Both the position numbers and the translations under genes were made by a program. A DNA stretch of 64,000 nt. It comes from Sulfitobacter delicatus (GTDB lineage: Bacteria; Pseudomonadota; Alphaproteobacteria; Rhodobacterales; Rhodobacteraceae). How positions within the stretch are numbered: the stretch's first letter is position 1; each line of letters opens with the position of its first letter. Below the pieces are notes generated by a model, which was not told where the DNA came from, made no database searches, and was given only the letters and a program-made list of their open reading frames with translations. The stretch lies in NCBI RefSeq assembly GCF_900102535.1, contig NZ_FNBP01000012.1:55068-119067 (forward strand). Reading direction: 5' to 3'. Shown here in pieces: positions 9,080-18,045 of the stretch.

Positions 9080-9592
9080 ATGGCAGATGGGCGCATGATG
9101 GCCCCGCACAGCGGCGAAAGCCTGCTGTTCCTGACCGACGAACACCTGCGGCAGGGGATCGAGGCGATGTTCTTTGCCTATCGCGGTTTCACGGCGGATC
9201 CGGACCGGATCTTGGCCGACATGGCCTACGGGCGCGCGCACCACCGGGCGATCCACTTTATCAACCGCGCGCCGGGCACGACGGTGAATAACCTGCTGAA
9301 CATCCTCGGCGTTACCAAACAATCGCTCAACCGTGTCTTGCGCACTTTGATCGCGGATGGTCTGGTGCAAAGCAGGGTTGGCCGCAATGACAAGCGCGAG
9401 CGGCATCTGTATCTGACCGACGAAGGTCGGGCGCTGGAGCAGGAACTGTCGGACGCACAGCGCGCGCGCATGCGACTGGCCTTTCGGACCGCCGGGCCAG
9501 AAGCCGTGGCCGGTTTCAGGACGGTATTGGAGGCGATGATGGACCCCGAAATGCGCGAAAGCTTTGACCGGCTGAGAGACAGCTGCCCATGA
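9080..9592 (+). CDS. petP: MarR-family regulator, PetP-like
   Basis: A 170-residue winged-helix protein: GTTVNNLLNILGVTKQSLNR is the recognition region and DGLVQSRVGRNDKRERHLYL the wing, as in MarR regulators. Together with the overlapping OmpR-type gene it matches the petP-petR pair known from Rhodobacter capsulatus, where it lies upstream of the cytochrome bc1 genes. The ATG at 9080 has AGGATGAGG upstream; the ATG at 9068 inside that stretch is the alternative. It overlaps petR by four bases (ATGA). The petABC genes do not follow here. Confidence 0.8.
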   Translation: MADGRMMAPHSGESLLFLTDEHLRQGIEAMFFAYRGFTADPDRILADMAYGRAHHRAIHFINRAPGTTVNNLLNILGVTKQSLNRVLRTLIADGLVQSRVGRNDKRERHLYLTDEGRALEQELSDAQRARMRLAFRTAGPEAVAGFRTVLEAMMDPEMRESFDRLRDSCP

Positions 9593-10290
9593 ATGAGATG
9601 GACGCCCATCTGCTTGTTGTCGATGATGACGAGCGCATCCGCAGCCTGTTGAAGAAATTCCTGATGCGGCACGGCTTTCTGGTCACCACCGCGCGCGACG
9701 CCGCCCATGCGCGGCGGGTGCTAGCGGGGTTGGAGTTCGACCTTATCGTGCTCGACGTAATGATGCCCGGCGAAGACGGCATGGCGCTGACCCGCTCCTT
9801 ACGCGAGAGCCTGCAAACCCCGATCCTGTTGCTCACCGCGAAAGGCGAGACCGACAACCGCATCGAAGGGCTGGAAGCCGGGGCCGACGACTATCTGCCC
9901 AAACCGTTCGAGCCTAAAGAGCTGCTGCTGCGGATCAACGCGATCCTGCGCCGCATGCCCGACACCTCTGCCGCCGACACCGCGCCAAAGGTGCTGTCGC
10001 TCGGCGCGATCCGCTATGACATGGAACGCAGCGAGATGTGGCAGGGCGATGAATTGGTGCGTCTCACCGCGACCGAAGTACATTTGATGAAAATCTTCTC
10101 GGCCCAGCCCGGCATCGCGCTCAGCCGCGCCAAGCTGGTCGAGGAATTGGGCCGCGACCGGGGCCAAGCGCAGGAACGCGCGGTGGATGTTCAGATCACC
10201 CGCCTGCGCCGCAAGATCGAGAGCGATCCGAAACAGCCGCAATACCTGCAAACCGTGCGCGGCGCGGGCTATATGCTGGCCCCAGACTGA
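9589..10290 (+). CDS. petR: OmpR/PhoB-type response regulator, PetR-like
   Basis: A 233-residue two-domain regulator. The receiver has the DDDE acidic pocket near residue 12, phosphoacceptor Asp in LIVLDVMMPGEDG (about residue 57), and LLLTAKGE and DDYLPKPFEP for the switch residues. The C-terminal winged helix ends with TRLRRKIE and TVRGAGYML. No histidine kinase gene is adjacent; as in Rhodobacter, its partner is the MarR-type PetP encoded just upstream with a four-base overlap. The target regulon cannot be read from the sequence. Confidence 0.88.
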   Translation: MNEMDAHLLVVDDDERIRSLLKKFLMRHGFLVTTARDAAHARRVLAGLEFDLIVLDVMMPGEDGMALTRSLRESLQTPILLLTAKGETDNRIEGLEAGADDYLPKPFEPKELLLRINAILRRMPDTSAADTAPKVLSLGAIRYDMERSEMWQGDELVRLTATEVHLMKIFSAQPGIALSRAKLVEELGRDRGQAQERAVDVQITRLRRKIESDPKQPQYLQTVRGAGYMLAPD

Positions 10291-10398
10291 ACACCGACTG
10301 ACCCCCGGCGCGGCTCTGCCGAATTCCGCAGCACCCCGCTGGCAATGCCCGGCGCGGCGTTCTATTGTCCCGCGAAATTCTGATACATGAGGCCCAAT

Positions 10399-10641
10399 AT
10401 GTCCGACACACCCGTAGAAGAAATGAACTTCGAAACCGCCATGGCGGAGTTGGAAAAAGTGCTTGGCCAGTTGGAGCGCGGAGATGTGGCGCTGGACGAA
10501 AGCATCGCGCTTTACGAGCGCGGGGCCAAGCTGAAGGCCCGCTGCGAAGCCAAGCTGAAAGAGGCCGAGGAAAAGGTCGCTGCGATCACCCTCGACGGCG
10601 AAGGCAACCCCAATGGGCTGAAGCCTGTCGAAGGGCTTTGA
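10399..10641 (+). CDS. xseB: Exodeoxyribonuclease VII small subunit
   Basis: An 80-residue XseB with the family pattern FETAMAELEKVLGQLERGD and LDESIALYERGAKL, forming the coiled-coil helical hairpin that binds XseA. The ATG at 10399 has GAGG at 10389-10392, six bases upstream; the ATG at 10387 is an in-frame alternative. It sits eight bases before ispA, the usual xseB-ispA-dxs order of alphaproteobacteria, so all three are probably cotranscribed. Confidence 0.92.
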   Translation: MSDTPVEEMNFETAMAELEKVLGQLERGDVALDESIALYERGAKLKARCEAKLKEAEEKVAAITLDGEGNPNGLKPVEGL

Positions 10642-10649
10642 CCGCCCAC

Positions 10650-11531
10650 ATGCTGACCCAAACCGAACCTTCCCTGCGCGACGCGCTGGCCCACGCCCGC
10701 GATCTGGCACAGGCCCAGATCGAAGCCGCGCTTGCCCCTCACGCAGGCCCAGTGGCCGAGGCGATGCGCTATGCATGCACCGGCGGCAAAGGGCTGCGCG
10801 GGTTTCTTGTGATCGAATCCGCGCGCCTCCACGGCCTCGCCCCCGGCATGGCCGCCCCGGCGGCGGGCGCGATCGAGGCGCTGCACGCCTATTCGCTGGT
10901 GCATGACGATCTGCCCTGCATGGACGACGACGACCTGCGCCGCGGCCAGCCCACGGTGCACCGCAAATGGGATGAGGCCACCGCCGTGTTGGCTGGTGAC
11001 GCGCTGCAAACCTTGGCGTTCGAGTTGATCGGGCATCTGCCCTGCTCTGCCGAAGCGCGGTTAAATCTAATGATCAGCCTCGCGGAAGCCGCAGGCGTCG
11101 GCGGCATGGTGGGCGGCCAAGCACTCGACATCGCCGCCGAGACTGCCGCCGAGCCGCTGACATTGGCCGAGATCACCCGGCTGCAAGCAGGCAAGACCGG
11201 CGCACTGATTGAATGGTCCGCCATGGCCGGCCCGCGCATGGCGGGGGCTGACCCGACCGCGCTTGGTCAATACGCCAAACACCTCGGTCTGGCCTTTCAA
11301 ATCGCCGATGACATCCTCGATGTCGAAGGCGACGCCGCGACCGTCGGCAAGGCGGTAGGCAAGGACGATGCGGCGGGCAAGGCGACCTTCGTCTCGCACC
11401 TCGGCCTCGATGGGGCAAAGGCCCGTGCCGCCGAATTGGTGGACATGGCCTGTGACGCCCTATCTGACTATGGACAAGAGGCGCAAAGCTTGCGAGCGGC
11501 TGCGGCCTTCGTTATTGCCCGCGACAGCTAG
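10650..11531 (+). CDS. ispA: Farnesyl diphosphate synthase (polyprenyl synthetase)
   Basis: A 293-residue all-helical prenyltransferase. The first aspartate-rich motif is in [17 protein letters not shown] (about residues 88-104) and the second in [11 protein letters not shown]; the conserved GGKGLRG lies upstream. It condenses IPP with DMAPP and GPP to give farnesyl diphosphate in the cytoplasm. I take the ATG at 10650; a TTG at 10638 overlapping the xseB stop is possible. It is followed 41 bases later by dxs, which feeds the same pathway. Confidence 0.92.
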   Translation: MLTQTEPSLRDALAHARDLAQAQIEAALAPHAGPVAEAMRYACTGGKGLRGFLVIESARLHGLAPGMAAPAAGAIEALHAYSLVHDDLPCMDDDDLRRGQPTVHRKWDEATAVLAGDALQTLAFELIGHLPCSAEARLNLMISLAEAAGVGGMVGGQALDIAAETAAEPLTLAEITRLQAGKTGALIEWSAMAGPRMAGADPTALGQYAKHLGLAFQIADDILDVEGDAATVGKAVGKDDAAGKATFVSHLGLDGAKARAAELVDMACDALSDYGQEAQSLRAAAAFVIARDS

Positions 11532-11572
11532 TCGCGCAGCAAATGCACCGCACCGGCACCAGAGAGGCCCCG

Positions 11573-13501
11573 ATGAGTGACACAACCGCCACCCCCCTGC
11601 TCGACCAGATCGCCCGCCCGGCGGACCTGAAACGCCTGTCCGATGCCGAGCTGACGCAGGTCGCGCGCGAGTTGCGCACCGAGACGATTTCTGCCGTGTC
11701 GGAAACCGGCGGGCACTTGGGCGCAGGGCTTGGCGTGGTGGAACTGACCGTGGCGCTGCACGCGGTCTTTGACACCCCGCGTGACAAGATCATCTGGGAC
11801 GTCAGCCACCAGTGCTACCCGCATAAAATCCTCACCGAACGCCGCGACCGCATCCGCAGCCTGCGCATGAAAGACGGGCTCTCGGGTTTCACCAAACGCA
11901 GCGAGTCCCCCTATGACCCGTTCGGCGCGGCGCACAGTTCGACGTCGATCTCGGCGGCCTTGGGCTTTGCCGTGGGCCGCGATCTGGGCGGCGTGGTGCC
12001 CGAAGGTTTGGGCGACGCAATCGCCGTGATCGGTGACGGCGCGATGTCGGCGGGCATGGCTTACGAGGCGCTCAACAACGCGGGCGATCTGAAAAAGCGC
12101 CTGATCGTGATCCTTAACGACAATGAGATGTCCATCGCTCCACCTGTGGGCGCGATGTCGAGCTACCTCAGCCGCCTCTACGCCGAAGCGCCATTCCAAG
12201 ATTTCAAAGCCGCCGCCAAAGGTGCCGTCAGCCTGCTGCCGGAGCCGTTCCGCGAGGGGGCGAAGCGGGCCAAAGATATGCTCAAGGGCATGGCCGTCGG
12301 CGGGACGCTGTTTGAGAACCTCGGCTTTTCCTACCTCGGCCCGATCAATGGGCATGACATGGACCAACTGCTGCCCGTCCTGCGCACCGTGCGCCAGCGC
12401 GCCACCGGGCCGATCCTGATCCATATCCAGACCCAAAAGGGCAAGGGCTATGGCCCCGCCGAAGCAGCACGTGACCGGGGCCATGCGACGGCCAAGTTCA
12501 ACGTGGTGACCGGGGAGCAAAAGAAATCCCCCTCCAACGCGCCCAGCTACACCCGCGTCTTTGCCGACAGCCTGCTGACTGAGGCCGCCGCCGATGACAA
12601 AATCTGCGCCGTGACCGCCGCGATGCCGGACGGCACCGGGCTGGACCTTTTCGCCGAACGCTACCCCAGCCGTTGCTTTGACGTGGGCATCGCCGAGCAA
12701 CATGGCGTGACCTTCTGCGCAGGGCTTGCGGCGGCAGGGATGAAACCCTTCTGCGCGATGTATTCGACCTTCCTGCAGCGCGGTTATGACCAAGTCGTCC
12801 ATGACGTCGCGATCCAGCGGCTGCCGGTGCGTTTCGCTATCGACCGCGCCGGGTTGGTGGGTGCTGACGGGCCAACCCATGCGGGCGCATTTGACGTGAC
12901 CTTCCTTGCCAATCTGCCGGGCTTTGTGGTCATGGCCGCCGCCGATGAGGCCGAGCTGCGCCATATGGTGGCCACCGCCGCCGCGCATGACGAGGGTCCC
13001 ATCGCCTTCCGCTACCCGCGTGGCGAAGGACGCGGGGTCGAGATGCCCGAGCGCGGCACGCCGCTGGAAATCGGCAAGGGTCGGATGATTAAGGAAGGCA
13101 GCAAAGTAGCGCTTCTGTCCTTTGGCACGCGGCTTGAAGAGGTCGAAAAGGCCGCCGAAGCACTTAGCGCCAAAGGCATCACCCCCACCATCGCCGATGC
13201 CCGCTTTGCCAAGCCGCTGGACCGCGAGATGATCTTGAAACTGGCCGAAGATCACGAGGCGCTTATCACCATCGAAGAAGGCGCAATCGGTGGTTTTGGC
13301 AGCCATGTGGCACAGCTTCTGGCCGAGGAAGGCGTTTTTGATACCGGATTGAAATACCGCTCGATGGTCCTGCCGGATATCTTCATCGATCAGGCCAGCC
13401 CGGCGGATATGTATGCAGTGGCGGGGATGAATGCCGAACAGATCACCGCCAAAGTGCTCGAGGTCCTCGGCATCGGAAATCTCGACGCGCAGCGCGCCTG
13501 A
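11573..13501 (+). CDS. dxs: 1-deoxy-D-xylulose-5-phosphate synthase
   Basis: A 642-residue transketolase-like enzyme that condenses pyruvate with glyceraldehyde-3-phosphate, the entry step of the MEP isoprenoid pathway. Visible are the ThDP-binding motif beginning [19 protein letters not shown] (about residues 152-170), [20 protein letters not shown], and [15 protein letters not shown] in the pyrimidine domain. The ATG at 11573 follows an AGAGAGG Shine-Dalgarno; an upstream ATG at 11543 would add unconserved residues. Full length for the family. It ends four bases before the convergent ExoD gene. Confidence 0.95.
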   Translation: MSDTTATPLLDQIARPADLKRLSDAELTQVARELRTETISAVSETGGHLGAGLGVVELTVALHAVFDTPRDKIIWDVSHQCYPHKILTERRDRIRSLRMKDGLSGFTKRSESPYDPFGAAHSSTSISAALGFAVGRDLGGVVPEGLGDAIAVIGDGAMSAGMAYEALNNAGDLKKRLIVILNDNEMSIAPPVGAMSSYLSRLYAEAPFQDFKAAAKGAVSLLPEPFREGAKRAKDMLKGMAVGGTLFENLGFSYLGPINGHDMDQLLPVLRTVRQRATGPILIHIQTQKGKGYGPAEAARDRGHATAKFNVVTGEQKKSPSNAPSYTRVFADSLLTEAAADDKICAVTAAMPDGTGLDLFAERYPSRCFDVGIAEQHGVTFCAGLAAAGMKPFCAMYSTFLQRGYDQVVHDVAIQRLPVRFAIDRAGLVGADGPTHAGAFDVTFLANLPGFVVMAAADEAELRHMVATAAAHDEGPIAFRYPRGEGRGVEMPERGTPLEIGKGRMIKEGSKVALLSFGTRLEEVEKAAEALSAKGITPTIADARFAKPLDREMILKLAEDHEALITIEEGAIGGFGSHVAQLLAEEGVFDTGLKYRSMVLPDIFIDQASPADMYAVAGMNAEQITAKVLEVLGIGNLDAQRA

Positions 13502-13504
13502 CCA

Positions 13505-14095
13505 TCAGGTCGCGGTGAGCAGCAGCCATGCGCCTGCCCCCAAGGTTATCGCCACAAAGAGGTAGCCCAAGAGCACAAAAAGCCCGTCACGGGTAAAAAG
13601 CCCGAACACCAGCAGCGCCACGGTGGCGGCGCCGATGGAAGACATCATCGGCAGCACCTCCATAAAGGGCCATCCGATGGGGATGATCGTCACCATCAAT
13701 AGGGTCAGAAAACGCATTGGCCCGGTGGTTAGAAACTGCAATCGCGGGCGGCAGCGGCGGTCGACAAAGGCGCAGGGGCGGCGCAGATAGCCGACGCAAC
13801 CGCTCAACCTTTGGCCAGCGACCTCGCGGCGCAGCAGGAAACCCGGCAGCCAAAGGCTCCGCTTCCCCCGCACCGCCTGCACAGCGAGAATGATGATCGT
13901 GACCGCAGCGAGCGTCGACACCCCCGGGATGCCCGAAAGCGGCGAGACCAGCAGCAGCGCGACGACCAAGATCAAGGGCGTGATCGACCGGTCGCCAATC
14001 TCCTGCAACACGTCTTGTATCGAAACCGTCTCCCGCTCAGCCGCGCGGTCGATACTGTCGAGCAGAAAGGCAAGTGTATGTTCGTCTTGGCGCAT
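13505..14095 (-). CDS. ExoD-family exopolysaccharide synthesis protein
   Basis: A 196-residue membrane protein with an N-terminal soluble stretch and about four hydrophobic segments. The blocks DRSITPLILVVALLLVSPLSG and IPGVSTL match the ExoD family, named for a Rhizobium gene needed for exopolysaccharide production and alkali tolerance. Molecular function is not established. It is the first of several polysaccharide-related minus-strand genes, though it reads towards dxs. Stop codons of the two converge within four bases. Confidence 0.82.
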   Translation of the reverse strand: MRQDEHTLAFLLDSIDRAAERETVSIQDVLQEIGDRSITPLILVVALLLVSPLSGIPGVSTLAAVTIIILAVQAVRGKRSLWLPGFLLRREVAGQRLSGCVGYLRRPCAFVDRRCRPRLQFLTTGPMRFLTLLMVTIIPIGWPFMEVLPMMSSIGAATVALLVFGLFTRDGLFVLLGYLFVAITLGAGAWLLLTAT

Positions 14096-14109
14096 GCGCA
14101 GCCTCGGGT

Positions 14110-14964
14110 TCAGCCGTCCGACGCCAGAAGGGCGGCCAGACCAGAGCGGTAGCCAGGATATATCGGCTGCCAGCCCAACGCGGCCTTCGCATGATCGTTC
14201 CGCACCCGCTTGCTCTCGGCATAGAAACTGCGCGCCATGGGGGACATTTCAGCGTTCTCGAAACCCTCCTCAGGCGGCAGGGGCAGGCCCAAAAGTTCGG
14301 CGGCATAGGCGATGACATCCTGCGGTGGTGCTGGGTCATCGTCGCAAAGGTTATAGACGCCGCCCGGCTGGGGCGACTTCAGCGAAAGCTCCAACGCCAG
14401 TGCGATGTCCTCTACATGCACCCGAGAAAAGACCTGACCGGGCTTGATAATGCGACGCGCGTTGCCGCTGCGGACCTTGGCAAAAGGGCCGCGACCGGGG
14501 CCATAGATGCCCGCAAGCCGGAAGATATGCAGCGGCAAATCGGGGATCGCACCCCAGGCTGTTTCAGCCTGCACCCGCGCAGCTCCACGCCGGGTGGACG
14601 GGGTCAGCGGTGTGGACTCATCCACCCAGTCCCCGCTGTGATCGCCATAGACGCCGGTGGTGGACAGATAGCCGAGCCAACGTAGCGACGGAGCAGCCGC
14701 AGCAAACTGGTCCGCGAGTGCCAAGAGCACCGGATCGCCCTCCGGCCCCGGCCCGGCTGAGACCAATACATTGGGGATTTTATTCAGCAGCGGCGCGAGA
14801 TCTTCACTCGGCCAAAGCAGTGGCTCCGCACCGGTATCGGCAATCTCACGCATATTGTCGGCACTCCGTGTCGTGCCGATAACGCGCCACCCCTGCGGGA
14901 TGAGACGTGCCGCCAAAGCGCGCGCGCTATACCCGTAACCTATCGAAAGAAGCGTTTTGTTCAT
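14110..14964 (-). CDS. NAD(P)-dependent SDR/epimerase-like protein (YeeZ type)
   Basis: A 284-residue extended short-chain dehydrogenase-like protein. The nucleotide-binding loop is atypical, LLSIGYGYSARALAARL (residues 5-21), as in YeeZ-like proteins; LGYLSTTGVYGDHSGDWVDE contains the catalytic-type serine and tyrosine, and RLAGIYGPGRGP follows. Substrate is unknown. The start at 14964 removes the unconserved extension to 14997. It lies 14 bases upstream of exoD on the same strand, so the two may be cotranscribed. Confidence 0.8.
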   Translation of the reverse strand: MNKTLLSIGYGYSARALAARLIPQGWRVIGTTRSADNMREIADTGAEPLLWPSEDLAPLLNKIPNVLVSAGPGPEGDPVLLALADQFAAAAPSLRWLGYLSTTGVYGDHSGDWVDESTPLTPSTRRGAARVQAETAWGAIPDLPLHIFRLAGIYGPGRGPFAKVRSGNARRIIKPGQVFSRVHVEDIALALELSLKSPQPGGVYNLCDDDPAPPQDVIAYAAELLGLPLPPEEGFENAEMSPMARSFYAESKRVRNDHAKAALGWQPIYPGYRSGLAALLASDG

Positions 14965-15030
14965 GCCGGCAAACTGACCTGCCCGCCTGCGGAGCACAAG
15001 CGCAGAGCGCCCCGCCTGACGCGGAGATGA

Positions 15031-15729
15031 TCAGCCCTTGAGCCGTGTGATCGTCATATACCCGTACGTCGGCCCGGCCCACTGCTTTGAGCGGCGCATC
15101 TTCCCTGTGCCTGTCTCGACCCAATATTCATTGCTGAATCGGGTCTCGCCAAAGGCGCAGTCTTCGCGAAGGTGATGGGTGGCCACAGTTTGATCTACAA
15201 TCTGGATCACGTCACGACCAAGCTGGGTCACATCGCAAGAAAAGGGCACGGTTTGTGCTGTGCCATCCAAACGCGCCAAAGTGATCAGCCGCTCGCCGCC
15301 GCCGCCCTGCCCGTCAAACCCGTTAATCGTAGTTTGCGCCTGTGCCGAGCGCATGTCGCCGCCAAGGCCCTTAGTGCCGACAAGAACGCCTTCGCGCAGG
15401 ATAATTTGAGCATTGTCCGAGGATTGCCAAACTTCGACTTTGCCGGGTGTAGGGTCGTCGCGTTGTCCGACCAACTTCAAGAAGTCTTGCAGACCGGTCC
15501 TGTCTGGCACAACTTCTAAAACAGCGCCGGGCGTCTTATCCAAACTTGCGCGTGTTACCGCGACCTTGATCAGGGGTGCATTGCCATTCGCACCCCTTGC
15601 TTTGACCGAATTCACCAGCGCCGAACCCGCGGTTAGCATCGGGCTGCGCGCCGTCTCGCGACCGCCCCCGGAACAGGCAGCCAAGGTGAGGGCAGCGATC
15701 ACGGTCAATCCGATTGCAAAACGCTTCAT
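15031..15729 (-). CDS. yjbF: YjbF-family outer-membrane lipoprotein
   Basis: A 232-residue lipoprotein. The signal ends with lipobox LAAC followed by SGGG at about residues 16-23. The mature part resembles YjbF/GfcB proteins: an N-terminal TRAS-type segment and the C-terminal tail VETGTGKMRRSKQWAGPTYG. In enterobacteria the yjbEFGH genes act in extracellular polysaccharide production. The ATG overlaps the stop of the upstream yjbH-like gene (ATGA), so the two are coupled. No YjbE or YjbG homologue lies next to it. Confidence 0.82.
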   Translation of the reverse strand: MKRFAIGLTVIAALTLAACSGGGRETARSPMLTAGSALVNSVKARGANGNAPLIKVAVTRASLDKTPGAVLEVVPDRTGLQDFLKLVGQRDDPTPGKVEVWQSSDNAQIILREGVLVGTKGLGGDMRSAQAQTTINGFDGQGGGGERLITLARLDGTAQTVPFSCDVTQLGRDVIQIVDQTVATHHLREDCAFGETRFSNEYWVETGTGKMRRSKQWAGPTYGYMTITRLKG

Positions 15730-17918
15730 TCCCAAACCCTCGACCATTGATCTTCGAGCGCATTGCGATGTCCGCTGCGCACCTGTTCATAGAGACGACC
15801 CGGCACATCAAGCCGCGCCCCGCCATCCCGCTGGATCGGCCGAATGGTCGTCGAAATGCTGCGTTTGTCTGGTGTGCCCAAGAACCAGCTCACCGGGATC
15901 GTCAGGTTGATGCCCTTGTCAAATGAGCCCTCCCCGAAATCATCCGCAGATACGTCGGTCACGGTGAAGAAACCGCCGACCCGCCAGCCGTTTTCAAACT
16001 CACGGCTAACCGTCACCGTCGCCCCGATATCGCCAGCGAGATAGCGGCCCACATCTACCTGTCCGTGATAACCGCCGCCAAATTCGTAATAGGCCGAGAC
16101 ATGGCCCGTGGCGACACTGTAGTCCTGAAAGCCGAAACCGCCGTCAAATTCGCGCTGTTTGACATAGTTCGCCTCTACCCCAAGGGCGAGATTGCTGGTC
16201 ACCGGCTTCCAAAGAAGCTCAGCCGAAACACCCCCGAACATACGCTCAAGATAGCCTGCCGTTACCCGTGCATAAAGATCGTTTCCGACACTCCACTGCT
16301 TGCTGACATAGGCATTATCCAATACGGTTTCGGCCGTGAAGTAGCGCGGGCCGTTGGTGCGCACGGGTTCGAGTCTCGAGTTGCTTCTATGGGCGTCATT
16401 GCCCTTGTTACCCCAAAGCCGGTGCTTCAGGCTGCCTGCAATCGTCCAGCCGGGCGCCGGACGGTAGGTCGCGGTGGCCTCGACCCCTAAATTCAACCGA
16501 ACGGGGGCCTCAGGATCGAAATAGCTGGTCGAGACATAGGGCCCGATTGACCAAGCAAAGTCGGGATATAGGTCCTCATTCTCCAACGCGCCCGGCAAGC
16601 GCGGCGCAGCCTCGCCAATTCCGACGACCGCCAGAAGCGCGTCAGCCGCCTGCGGATCAAACTCAAGCGCTTCCAGATCGGTGCGACGCACCGTCACCGC
16701 GGATTGGGCAAGATTGTCTTGCACCAATACGATGCGGAAGGTCTCGACAGAGGCAGGCAACACCTGTGCCATGGCCCGCGCAGCCCGGCCAACGGCGACT
16801 GCGGGCGCCTGATACCGTTCATTGCTAAAGCGCATCTCGGCACTGGCTGAGCCGAGCTGGAGCGCTACCAGCGTCAAGCCGCTCTCGTCCAAGATAGCTT
16901 TAAGACCATCACGCAGGCCAACTTTAGACTGGGTGCTAGACGCCCAAGCGGTATCCCAGGCCTGAGGCTCTACCGTACGGTTGGGACGGACACGAAGCGG
17001 GGCCGTCGGGGTATTGGCGATCGGTGTGGCCGGCTTCCGAGGGTGGAACTGGTATTGCAGGTTTACGCCAAACTCAGACCCATAAAGATAATAGGCACCC
17101 AGCCGCAAACCTTCGGAATATTGGTATTCCGTACCGAAGTTGAACTGCGACTTACGGGTGAATACGCCGCGCTGTCCTTCTTCAGTCTCATAGGCGTCAG
17201 AGCTGTACTCGGCCTTTAGGGTCCAACGGTCATTCACCTCCCATTCAACGCCCGCAAAGGGCGCAGCGGGGCCGCGGAACCATTGGTCGTAAGACGGTCT
17301 GCCGCCCGTCGCGCCCGGCGTGAAAGCACCCCGGTTTCCCCCGAACGGTGACCCAATGCTGTTGTGACTGCCCAAGCGCCCCCAACCCAGACCACCGGTA
17401 ACCTTCACGGTGCCCGGTAGCGGACTGTTGTCGAATGTCTTGGTGGCGACAACGTATTCGCCGGCGTAAATCCCTGTGCCTGCGAAATCCTGCAGCCCGA
17501 CAGTAACGGCAGGCCAGAACCCGTCTTCTTTCTTCAACAGATAGCGCAGGTCAAAGCTGCGGTCCCGATAGGTTTCAAAAGCACTTGGAACGACCGAGTT
17601 CCAATCTTGAATACCAATGTAGCGAAAGCTGGCAGAGAGACGCGGCGTGGCCTGAAATGTCAGGGTGTTGCGGGTCATCCCCGCAAAATGCGACACGCCA
17701 ATCGCAAACTGCCCGTCCGGCATAGCATGAGCCGTTGGCATATCTACCAGCCCCGGTGAGCCGTAGAAGTTCAACGAGGGGCGGTTAGGGGTTTCAAAGA
17801 TGCTGTAGGGCGAATCTGCGAGGGCGAGCCCGGCAGGTCCGACCGCAATCGCCGAAGCCAGCAGCGTCGCTTTGCCAGACCACAGGCTGCGTTCTAGCAT
17901 TCCTAATTCCGTCCCCAT
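15726..17918 (-). CDS. yjbH: YjbH-family outer-membrane polysaccharide protein
   Basis: A large predicted beta-barrel protein of about 730 residues with a signal peptide (cleavage near LALA|DSPYS). Its N-terminal region, YGSPGLVDMPTAHAMPDGQF, is the YjbH/GfcD signature, and alternating aromatic strand patterns run through the rest. It probably forms an outer-membrane exporter or scaffold working with lipoprotein YjbF, whose gene overlaps its stop. The start is uncertain: GTG at 17924, ATG at 17918 and ATG at 17900 are all in frame, and only the n-region of the signal peptide changes. Confidence 0.82.
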   Translation of the reverse strand: MGTELGMLERSLWSGKATLLASAIAVGPAGLALADSPYSIFETPNRPSLNFYGSPGLVDMPTAHAMPDGQFAIGVSHFAGMTRNTLTFQATPRLSASFRYIGIQDWNSVVPSAFETYRDRSFDLRYLLKKEDGFWPAVTVGLQDFAGTGIYAGEYVVATKTFDNSPLPGTVKVTGGLGWGRLGSHNSIGSPFGGNRGAFTPGATGGRPSYDQWFRGPAAPFAGVEWEVNDRWTLKAEYSSDAYETEEGQRGVFTRKSQFNFGTEYQYSEGLRLGAYYLYGSEFGVNLQYQFHPRKPATPIANTPTAPLRVRPNRTVEPQAWDTAWASSTQSKVGLRDGLKAILDESGLTLVALQLGSASAEMRFSNERYQAPAVAVGRAARAMAQVLPASVETFRIVLVQDNLAQSAVTVRRTDLEALEFDPQAADALLAVVGIGEAAPRLPGALENEDLYPDFAWSIGPYVSTSYFDPEAPVRLNLGVEATATYRPAPGWTIAGSLKHRLWGNKGNDAHRSNSRLEPVRTNGPRYFTAETVLDNAYVSKQWSVGNDLYARVTAGYLERMFGGVSAELLWKPVTSNLALGVEANYVKQREFDGGFGFQDYSVATGHVSAYYEFGGGYHGQVDVGRYLAGDIGATVTVSREFENGWRVGGFFTVTDVSADDFGEGSFDKGINLTIPVSWFLGTPDKRSISTTIRPIQRDGGARLDVPGRLYEQVRSGHRNALEDQWSRVWE

Positions 17919-18045
17919 GCGCACTTCCGCTCCCTGCCTGCGTTGCCTTACCGATGTGACACAGACTTCGCTGTGAAAGCAATCTTCAAGCTGGCTTCAC
18001 AGCGCCCGCGGAGCGGAGCGCGGCATTAACGCGACAGATGCAAGC

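Noticed and set aside
11528..13306. 592-codon minus-strand frame
   Set aside because: Shadow of dxs.
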